Positions 11,601-21,231 of a stretch of 64,000 nucleotides of DNA are shown in pieces. Source of the DNA: Podarcis raffonei (Eukaryota > Chordata > Lepidosauria > Squamata > Lacertidae). Positions within the stretch are counted from its first letter, which is position 1; each line of letters opens with the position of its first letter. Location of the stretch: contig NC_070614.1 in the NCBI RefSeq assembly GCF_027172205.1, forward strand, positions 45,828,501 to 45,892,500. The letters are read 5' to 3'. Below the pieces are notes generated by a model. The model worked only from the letters and a program-made list of their open reading frames with translations. It was not told where the DNA came from and did not search any database. A program made the translations under genes and the position numbers.

Positions 11601-14600
11601 GAAGAGGGAGCCGACAGGGAGGAAGAGGTGTCAGATGCAGAAGGGGCAACAGGGTTAAGGGAGCAGGAAGAGGATGTGCCAGACTGAAATCCAGAAGAGG
11701 AGTAGGGAGAAAAGCAGGGTCTAGAGACAGTGATCACACAATTGCTAGCCTCTTCTGGGGACCTACCAGTGAGGCTTCAGCGCCCAGAAACCCCTGGTGG
11801 TTGACAGACAGGGAAAGATGAGGAGTTGGGGACGGGGCTTTCCAGGACATGCCCAGGTAGTGGCAGCCACCTGATGGGCTGCTCTTCTGTTTTCTCTTGG
11901 ATATGAAGATCCCTGCAAAAGCCAGTGCCTGGGGTTGGGGTCCTGGTTGTGCTCCGTCAGAATTATGCACCCGGGGCCAAGGGCCCCGGGCCCCAAACCT
12001 TACACCACTGGGTAACTGGACAGGTAAGAGAGACAGAAAGAACTGGGGAGGGATATTTGGAGAAAACGGAGGGGTTTGCAGCGTGAAGGAGGTAGTTGTT
12101 GGTAGTCTGTTGCTTCTGAAAGTCTGTGTCATTTAAAGTCTGTTTAGTACCATTATAGGAAGTATTCTAATTCCCATCTTTCAAACAATAAATTTACTTA
12201 AGGTTTATTTTTAATTTCTTAAGTTTTATTCTTTTATTTCTTTACTGATGATTAATTGCTATCTCACATAATGTATCAATGAAGTGAATGCTTTGTAACA
12301 GAGAACATTACCTGCCAAGGTTCTACATATTGAGGAGAGAGTCTTCCCCCAGCATCTCTCCTTTCGCGGATGACTGCAGCCAAGTGCATGCTATTTAAGG
12401 CATGTGCCAAAGCATAGACAGCATTATAGATACTGTAGCTGTGGCCAGTCATGCTCATTTCAAAAAATGGTGCAGGAAGGCTTTCCAGCATCTCCTCTCC
12501 AGTACACATGTGATCGTTGGATGTTGAGAGAGTGGCATTTGGAAGTGAACAACTGAATGCATCTTCCCAGAAATCTTGGATAAAACCATCTGTGTCTGTC
12601 CAATGAGGATGTATACTCCGAAGAAAGTCTTGAAAGTTGTGAATCTCCTTGGAGTGAATTGCAAAGGATATTGCACCATGGAGCATTCGTATATTAACAT
12701 TAATTTTTTTTTGAAGGCTATATAATATGAAATCAATTTGGGTACTTGTAATCCATACTTTTCCTTCATGTGACTTCTTTTGAGGAAATAGTAGCTGAGT
12801 TAACTCCATTATGATTAAAGCACTTGACAACCATATACTAAATCTACTTCCTCCATGTAGAAGAATTGCATTAGCTTTGCTTGTTGTGAAACTTGGTGAC
12901 AAACTCTTTATGTCCACCATTTCTAGTAAGTTACCATTATAATGTATATTGGGTTTAACTCTTTCAGTGAATGCTGAACAGATTCCATTCTTGAAAAGCA
13001 TTGGCTCAATTGTCTGTAAGAAACGTTCTCCAGCTTCATTAGCTGGAGTGATGAGCCCAACCCATTTCCATCTGAAATGCAGAAGTAACCGGATAATTCC
13101 CTGATACTGAAGGTCTTCATTGGGGACCATGCGGTAAAAGGAAGGGAACTTGGTTCCATCATTTATGGCTGGTTCAAATGAACCATATGAAATCTGGAAA
13201 AAGCAAAAGCCAAACGTTTCCAAGTGGAAACAAGAAATCATGATATTCCTATGTATTCAAATATAAACACGTGCACGCACACACACTAAAATATTGAATA
13301 TATATTGAATCTATATCCCAAGTTTACCAAGTTTAGGGACAGCACCAACCCCAGCTTACATAGGAAAACACAGATAACCTTGCTCAATTTTTTCTGTTGA
13401 TATTTATTATTATTATGGCATCATCATAGCTTCATACTTGTACATATTGATTGTATCCAATAATAGGGGAGCATTTGGGAGAGGAGCTTTCGGCTAGCTG
13501 CGATGGAGGATTGCTGAATTCCATCACCGCTGTACGTTCCGGAATCAGAGGCTGAGAAGGGAGTAATCAGCCTCCCTACATTCCCCAGGCTGGGGAGTGG
13601 CAGCTCATCCACAGATCGCCCAACACCCCAAATTCAGAAGGAGGGGCTGGGGGCAGCTGGGTGGAAAGCCTGGATCGTTTCTTGGTAACTCTCCTAAGTC
13701 GCCTTCATTTAGCAGCAAGCTTCCAGTTCTTAAGATGAAAAATTGGATTTAAGTTTTGAACATGATCTGAGTGAAGGGGAAGAAACTACTCTGCTAATTA
13801 ATTCATCCACTGAGGTGTTAAAAAGGATTTGAACGGAAAAAGGATAAACATCTATGTTGACTTGGTATGTTGGAACTGAAAGTGTCTGTGTGTGGGGGGG
13901 TGAGCCTCCTTTGTTATAATATCTTGTTTTGCTATGCTATATGGCAAAATCCTCCTCTCAAAGAATCAACTGCCTGATTATTTATAGCAAGCGAGACTGG
14001 GGAGGTGGTGTATTTGGTGATATAATATGAGTCTAATAGTCATTAGGGGACCTGGGTGGCACTGTGGGTTAAACCACAGAGCCTAGGACTTGCCGATCAG
14101 AAGGTCGGCGGTTTGAATCCCCATGACGGGGTGAGCTTCCGTTGCTCGGTCCCAGCTCCTGCCAACCTAGCAGTTTGAAAGCACATCAAAAGTGCAAGTA
14201 GATAAATAGGTACCGCTCCGGTGGGAAGGTAAACGGTGTTTCTGTGCTCTGCTCTGGTTTGCCAGAAGCGGCTTAGTCATGCTGGCCACATGACCTGGAA
14301 GCTGTACGCCGGCTCCCTCAGACAATAAAGCGAGATGAGCACCGCAACCCCAGAGTCGGTCGCGACTGGACCTAACGGTCAGGGGTCCCTTTACCTTTAC
14401 CTTATTAGTCATTAATTTTGTGGAAATAACAATTATTCAAAAGTGGAAAACCAAGTTCAAAGTATTCGGCTGCAGATATATTTTGAAGAGGATAAAGACT
14501 TTCCCAACTTTGATTTGGAGAATGACAGGAGGGACACCAAAAAAACTTAGGAAAATTTGCATAGAATTGGAATCGGAATGATACAGCTCCAATCAAACGA

Positions 14601-17053
14601 GCGGCCATGACCGGAGGTAGATCAGCTTGTCAAATTAAATGCGGTGCCTTAGGGGGATAGGTGCCTTTTAATATCTTACTTAATATTTGCATTCCCACTT
14701 TTATATGGCAAAACCTTCCCTGGACAGGTTAACCATTTGAAGGACAGCTGGTCTTAAAAGCATTGGGCAGATGCCTTGCTTTGATTTTATCTGGACTGAC
14801 TTGGCTGCTGCCCGAGGTGAGAAGATTTTTGGACTGGCTTGGCGGAAACATCATTTTGTGAAGAGACATCGTGAACATACAGAGGGAACTCGGGATGTAA
14901 ATTCCACAAAGAATATATTCTTTTGTTTTATCTCGCTTGTTCAGAGGCTGTGAAATGTAATGAGTATTAACATCGGAATGATTTATGGGAACTATCGTGA
15001 AAATTATGAAAGCAGCAGAAGTATGAGATGATCAGAACCACCCCGGCCTGAGAACATGGGAATATACCTCCAATTTTTTATATAATTTGGCATTATATTT
15101 GGACTGTTTGATTGTTGAATAATATGTATAATTTGGAATATTTAATATCATTGGATAGGATTGTTAACGTGGAAAATTTAATAAATATTTTTTTTTAAAA
15201 AAAGAATAGGGGAGCATTTATCATGGCTCATGTTAATATACTAAGTGGATGATTAAGCAAAACTCCAAGGTGGAAGTGGAGTGATAGAAATTGTTGACCA
15301 TGTACTTTTGATCTGTAACCTTTGTAATGATTGTAGGGAGCGGTAGATTCTCTGTTTACTAAGAACTCTCTCAGGAAGATTTCCTGGGAAATCCTGAAGA
15401 TATCCATTAGATTGTGAATACTATTCATCTCTGAGCACAAAACCAAATCATATAAAATATCAGTAAGATACAAAAAACTGTACCAGCACTATTTAAAACA
15501 ACTAAAATGAAATACAACAATGCAGGAGAATAGCACAATGCTGACACCACTATATAAGGCTCTGAAGTGACAGATGACAAATGCCAGAACAAAGCAAGAA
15601 AACACTTTTTCAATTAGCCTCTGAAAATGAACAATGTTGATTAAAATCATACTTTGGGAAAGGACTATCTTGATTTTTAAGGGGAGGAACATTTTTAGTT
15701 AATGTGTTCTCAGTTATTTTTGCCTATGAAGCCAATGTCAATGTCATATATTCAGTAGCTCACAGGAAGCCAGTGCAGTGCACTCAGGATTGATGTATAT
15801 GAACCAGTCTAGGTGCCTCCTTTACAAACCTGGTAGCTTTACAGAAATCTTCTATTACATCTATTAAACACAAATTGCCCTTCTTACACACATTGTTGGT
15901 TATGCATATTATGGCCCTTTTACTTTGTCTATTTCCCCACTCCATATTTATGAATCAGTAGATTCCTAATGTAAGGAAAGCGTGAAAACTCTGTTTTTCA
16001 AAATCCATATTCTACCTGTGGAATCTTGAAAAGACCTAAGACGTTTGCCATGCACCAGGAGGTATCAGAGCTGAGTCCCCCAATGACTCCTATAACATTT
16101 TTCTGGATGCCACACCTGTAGTTGGGAACAAAGTGACGTGATTTAAAGAGCAGGTCCAGAGTGTTTCGGTAGGTCATCTTTGAATCATAATAGCTATCAT
16201 AGATGTGGAAGCCGAGAGAGACATTGGGCAACATACTTGGATTCTCATTGATCTCATCAACAGCAAATACCAAGGCCAGGATTTGCTGGTAGAACTTTGT
16301 CAACATCCTGCAAATGAAGTGAGATTTTGTTTAATGGGAAAATTAAACAGTGCACAGAATCTAGATAGGAGAGATTCACCTGCCTCCCTATAAGGAGAGG
16401 ATGAAGCCAGCAAAGTTTATTTACTTATTTGGGCAATCTAAGAACACTGTGTAATTTTAAAAGCTGTTGCATATTTCTTCATCTCTTCAGCAACCCGTGT
16501 TTGTTTTTGCCACCTTGAAAATTTAGGTATCATCAAAAACTTCAGTACCATACTACTTTGCTATATACTTTTCCTATTTTTTTATGCCATCTCTTTTCTC
16601 TTTCTCCTACTCTCTTTTCTATCTCTCCTTACACAATTAGACTCAAAAAAGCTTATTGTTCATCGACAATATGCACATAGCCTTTATGTACAGATTTCTA
16701 ATAAAATCTCTCCACACATTTAAAAAATAAAGTCCTATAGCAATCAATCAAAGTTATTTTCTGTCAGATATAGCATATAAGGAATAATTATAATAATATT
16801 AATTAACAGTTACTTACATTGGGGCATCAATGAAGTCCTGGGAAGGGTGCTTCTTGAAGGATAATTTGGGGACTATGTAATAAATATGAGATGCCATTGC
16901 ACCAATGACCAGGTCACCTGGCTCATGCCACTCGTGTGGAACATGAACAGGATTATTTGTTGCGCATTGAGCACTTTGTGCTTGGGACACTATATTGGGG
17001 AGCAGCAGAAGCAGCAGAAGCAACATCCTGATGGCAAATACACTTGTGTGCAT
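8667..17053 (-). CDS. V2R-2: vomeronasal type 2 receptor, six exons, intact
   Basis: Class C GPCR for peptide or other non-volatile cues, expected in the plasma membrane of basal vomeronasal sensory neurons. Exons (5' to 3'): 16818-17053, 16016-16307, 12312-13193, 10927-11154, 10087-10213, 8667-9568; all junctions are GT/AG and phases match, giving 888 aa. Residues 1 to about 26 are a leucine-rich signal peptide. The Venus-flytrap domain runs to about 546 and includes [12 protein letters not shown] and [12 protein letters not shown]. Exon 5 and the start of exon 6 give the nine-cysteine linker ([14 protein letters not shown]). Exon 6 has seven helices, the class [13 protein letters not shown] motif and PKCYII near the C-terminus. 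Oddities: a two-codon insertion in exon 3 relative to V2R-3/4, an NVT sequon in the TM2-TM3 loop, and Trp in place of Gly in the last helix. Intron 2 holds an L1-like element with a nested SINE. Start chosen at the ATG before the signal peptide. Confidence 0.93.
13477..15204 (+). mobile_element. L1-like non-autonomous retroposon in V2R-2 intron 2
   Basis: It is flanked by a perfect 15-bp target duplication AATAGGGGAGCATTT at 13462-13476 and 15205-15219. The 5' end is GA-rich (GGGAGAGGAGCTTTCGG) like an L1 5' UTR, and the 3' end runs AATAAATA...TTTTTTTTAAAAAAAG. No reverse transcriptase frame is visible. A Sauria SINE is nested inside at 14046-14403, leaving about 1.37 kb of its own sequence. 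Copies at the same site in V2R-3, -4 and -5 show the insertion predates the array. Confidence 0.65.
14046..14403 (+). mobile_element. Sauria SINE in V2R-2 intron 2
   Basis: A tRNA-derived head with the B-box-like GGTTTGAATCC is followed by the typical squamate Sauria body (GCTGGCCACATGACC) and a BovB-type tail GGTCAGGGGTCCCTTTACC. It is flanked by near-identical AATAGTCATTA and ATTAGTCATTA. V2R-4 has the empty site (TAGTCATTA at about 38646). Confidence 0.9.
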
Positions 17054-17303
17054 AGACTCCCCTGCTTCTCCCGACAGTATTATTCCTCTCCTCCACCTGA
17101 TATCAACAAGACAAATTGGGTGGCAGCTGACTCTGTCAATTTGGTACTGTAAGGGACATGTATCCACCTTATTGTTAGCTTGAAGATTGTCACAACAGAA
17201 TGCCTTGGATACCAAATAAGATGCAGTGGTTTGATATGAAAGAGGGAAACTGATAACTGATAAGTAACAGAGCCCTGCCTAGTTGTCTATGGAGCACAGA
17301 GGA

Positions 17304-17312
17304 GCTTATAAT
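17304..17312 (-). promoter_or_regulatory. TATA-like element of V2R-2
   Basis: ATTATAAGC on the minus strand, 251 bp upstream of the start codon, conserved in position in all five genes whose 5' end is visible. Functional role inferred only. Confidence 0.35.
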
Positions 17313-20182
17313 CATTTCAGGCTTGCTTGTTGATTCTTTTTTTACACTGTGGCATTTGGCGGTTCAGTCAGGTAGTTTGATTATTGTAATTTGAGTAATG
17401 ATAGGGGAGAGAATCACTTGTGCAGTGTTTTGGGATTCTATGGCGCATCAGCAGTAGGGGAACTGCCAAAATATTACTATCATTATTTTTTAAATATATA
17501 GTTTTATTGATTTACCAATATTGTTCCAATAGTGACCTCAATATAACAATAGCAATTTTATCTAATTAATGCAATTATGAATGCCAATTATTCAAATGTC
17601 AATTATATGATTTAATTAAACATTTCCCCTTGCATGCTAAATTTGATGGCTTCATTCTTCTTCATTATTTCTGTGTTCCACTATGTTAATAACTCCCATG
17701 GCATTCCATGTACATATAGCAATCTGTTAGATAACAGCTACAGACTTCTGCTTTCTATTTGTGTTGGTATATTAGGTAATTTATAAAGTTTCAATTGAGG
17801 AATCTAAGTGTAATCCTTATTTCTTCCTGCGTGTGACAATTTCCCCCCATGTTGTTTTCCTGTCCATATATGGTGCTGGATCCTTCATTCCTGCAACTGT
17901 TCATATTTCCCATCATGCCCTGGGAGAAGCAGTTATCCCACCGTTTCCAAAAGTCACTGCATCGCTTTGGCATGTGATTCGGCTTCCAGTAAAAAAGCTG
18001 TGTTCACTGTTTTTTTTCCAGCCTAGGAGGAACGGTCTGAATCCAGACCGCAGATAGTGAATCCAAAAGCATCTATTACTGCAGCTGGTAGACAGGAAGC
18101 TGGATCTGCCAATGTAATTATATGTGTAATATCACAAAATCATAGGCAAGGAATGAACCTACAAGGTCAGCAGGATTGAGTTGAAATGGCCCCATCCTTT
18201 CCCTACTTCCAAATTTGTTAGTACTGGGGCATCCTTCACTCTCTCACCTATGTAACACTGATCAGACATGGTTTGCCATCACATTAACTGAATGGTGGCA
18301 GCAATTCTGGATAGCATCCTTGCCTTATCAAGAAGTGGGGGCACTGGATTATAGCATCAATGGGATATCAGATGCACAGAAGGCATGATGGAGAACAGCA
18401 AGAACTTGGAAAAGATGGATGCGCCAAGCTTGGCGCCTCAGTTACTGCTCACGTCCATGTGCCTGCTCTCACTTTAATATATTGCTCCCACTACACCAAA
18501 CAACTTTTTACCCGAATGCTTAAAAAAAAACCCCTAACAATCCCAGCATATCCTGTGGGGGATCTTTGTGAGGGGGATAACCAAGAAGTTGGAGTCTCAA
18601 GCAGGTGTTCTTTAAATAAACAATAACGATTTATTTTTTAAAGCAAGGTAGTATAATATAAGTCGAGAAACTTAGGTTACTTCAGCAATAATCATATGCT
18701 AGTTCACTTCAATTCAGTTTCTGAGGTTTGGGCTTTATAGTTCGGTTCCTTTCTAAGGCGGTACTTTCCTTCATTTACCCACCCCTTTAACAAATGCAGC
18801 TCCTGAGGTGCTTTCAGTAAAAGTCTTAAGGGCTCACCCCCCTTCCTTCACTGGGATTTGGAAGTCTCTTCTTTCCTCAGAAGAGTCTCTCCCCTCCAGA
18901 TTAGTTTGAGACCTAAGTAGACTCATCTCTTTCAGCTCCTCCTTCTCCTGTCTCACCCTCACTCTCCCAGGAAGAATTAGTCCTATTACTCCTGTAGGAC
19001 AATACACTCAGTCCTTCACTGTACACTCGGAGTGGATGTTTTATTCCAGAACCAACTCTCCCTCCTCCACACTCCTATCCTATCTCCCTAACTCACAATC
19101 TCTCCAGCCTCCCTCCTCAACCACCTCAACTCAACCCCCCTCTTAACCACACTCTAACTCCATCTCCCTCGAAGTGTGTTCCTTTTAAACTCTCCCTCCT
19201 GGAACCACAGCCAGTCAGAGGCAGCTGTTATTTATCCATTTGCTGGCAGGAGAAAAAAGTAAAAAGAAATACTTGGGGAACTAACATTTCTGTCACAATA
19301 GACACAACATTTTAGAAGGACTGGAAGAAACACTGTGGACAGCATACCTGCTACACATTGGAAGAACAAGGATGTAGTTTGAGTGCCTCATTTGCAGTTC
19401 TATGAATCAATGTGTCAATACAAATAGAAAATATTAATATTGCAGTTGTTGTATAAGGGATTATTATTTTGACTGGAATATAATAGAAATTAATAAGATT
19501 TTGGAATGCAGATATAAAGGAAATCATCTAGCATGTGGGGAGGGGCCCCTAAATTATATGATTCAGTATTTGAGTGCTTGGTATTAGTATTACAATTTGA
19601 TATTGTTTTAATGATGCTATTATTGGATGGTAATTGAAAATTAATAAAAATTATTATAACAGAAATAGAATTTAGAATCAACTTTAGAAACAACACATCT
19701 GTATTCTTAAAAATGGGCTGACTTGAGATATTCTCTGAGACCTCTCTTTCAAACTGGTTAGAAGTATAATTCAGAAATAAAAGGTTTGTCCTATTAGTGT
19801 TAGTAATATCCAATGTGTTTTCCTCCAGATATTGTTGCATATCTCTGCTCATTTTCTTTCTTAAAACTATTTAAAAAAACAAGGGAAATGGCTGTTTTAA
19901 ACTTCTCCTTCTTCTATTCCTCAGCTGCTTTGTGGATGAGAGATAAAGAATGTAGAGCCCTTAATTATTTCACAATGTTTTTTGTTTCTGGTACGCTTTT
20001 TTTGTCTTCAAGATGAATTTGTAGATACCATGAAGTAATTGATAAGAGACTTTTTATTAACAATCATTTATACAGTACATGTAGAACATTGATCAACTGA
20101 ACTTAACCATTTCTAAATGAAAAGGCTGAGAGTTTTGCTATTAAGATTCCATTTGCTTTAAATATACAGTAAGACATGACAG

Positions 20183-20249
20183 GTTAGTATAGTGGTAAGT
20201 ATCCCCGCCTGTCACGCGGGAGACCGGGGTTCGATTCCCCGACGGGGAG
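20183..20249 (+). tRNA. tRNA-Asp(GTC)-like sequence, 5'-truncated, retroposed
   Basis: 67 nt match tRNA-Asp from position 6 onward: an intact A box (TTAGTATAGTGG), anticodon GTC at 20211-20213, a perfect anticodon stem, B box GGTTCGATTCC and a 3' acceptor half ending GACGGGGAG. The first five bases of the 5' acceptor strand are missing and host sequence takes their place, so the acceptor stem cannot pair. It is fused to a downstream SINE, so I call it a retroposed pseudogene rather than a working tRNA gene. Confidence 0.8.
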
Positions 20250-20265
20250 AGGCAGCAATGTTTAA

Positions 20266-20615
20266 GGGACGCGGGTGGTGCTGTGGGTTAAACCACAGAG
20301 TCTAGGGCTTGCTGATCGGAAGGTCGGCAGTTCAAATCCCCGCGACGGGGTGAGCTCCCATTGCTCGGTCCCAGCTCCTGCCACCCTAGCAGTTCGAAAG
20401 CACGTCAAAGTGCAAGTAGATAAATAGGTACCGCTCTGGCGGAAAGGTGAACACCATTTCCGTGCACTGCTCTGGTTTGCCAGAAGCGGTTAGTCATGCT
20501 GGCCACATGACCCGGAAGCTGTACGCCGGCTCCCTCGGCCAGTAAAGCAAGATGAGCGCCGCAACCCCAGAGTCAGTCATGACTGGACCTAATGGTCAGG
20601 GGTCCCTTTACCTTT
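20266..20615 (+). mobile_element. Sauria SINE fused to the tRNA-Asp piece (V2R-2/3 spacer)
   Basis: Full Sauria body with head GGGACGCGGGTGG and tail GGTCAGGGGTCCC plus CTTTA. A 16-nt linker joins it to the tRNA-Asp part. The pair as a whole is bounded by a 13-bp direct repeat, TAAGACATGACAG (20170-20182) and TAATACACGACAG just after the tail, so both parts moved as one unit. The spacers at 45551 and 58941 show the uninterrupted target. Confidence 0.85.
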
Positions 20616-21231
20616 AATACACGACAGGGGTGTATGGAGTGTTAGGGAGGAGTAGTAACTCTAGCGGGGACCAAGTCGTGCTCCTTCTGGGGTAGTTTGT
20701 CTACCTCTGATCCCCCCCCCTTCACTCAGTTCTCACCTGTGGCTCCTAGAAATTGTCAGCTTGCAACAGCAGCCACATCCCATGTATCAGATACAACTGG
20801 CTGGCTCCCTAAACCAGGTGAGGGCAGCCAAGGGCCTTTAAATCCTCAGTCTGTTAGGGAATTTCTCTGCATGCAAAGACAGGACATAGCAGATAAGAGC
20901 AAAAGTGGGCCCAATGCTTAAAGAGGTGGCTACTGCAGGTGCTGTAGAGGGAAATGAGGGGCAGATGGGTCTCGTAAACCTAGGAAGGGAGCCCACCTAG
21001 GAGATGGAAATTTTGAACCTAAACCTCCACTGCTTTACAGCATTACTCATTTGTGAAGAAGGCTTTGGGACTAGAACCTGAGGAAAAATTTGAATCCATT
21101 GCCTTTGGCACATCTTTGGCGAACAAAACAGTTAAGGAGCTAACTCTACAAAGATCCAGAGCAGGAACTCGGAAATTGATACCCGCCACCAAGTCCATAA
21201 GACTCAACAGAACCACAAATTCTACTGTCAT

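Larger units (their letters stand above)
17054..21231. other. V2R-2/V2R-3 spacer
   Basis: It holds the V2R-2 promoter flank, an AT-rich LINE-tail-like stretch near 17470-17530, the LTR-like block at about 18460-19310, the tRNA-Asp/Sauria composite at 20183-20615, and the 3' flank of V2R-3. No other gene is recognised. It is nearly identical to the V2R-3/V2R-4 spacer at an offset of about 11.85 kb. Confidence 0.6.

Noticed and set aside
16886-17152. Plus-strand 88-codon frame opposite exon 1
   Set aside because: Shadow of the receptor's first exon. It is opened by the CTG-rich leucine tract and has no homology of its own that I recognise.
19490-19852. Minus-strand frame beginning MSRDMQQYLEEN, repeated in other spacers
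   Set aside because: It recurs only because the spacer is duplicated. The start codon is absent in the V2R-5 and V2R-6 copies, lengths differ between copies, and no domain is recognised.
20183-20249. A functional tRNA-Asp gene
   Set aside because: The 5' acceptor strand is missing five bases and cannot pair with the 3' half, and the sequence sits inside a target-duplicated retroposon.
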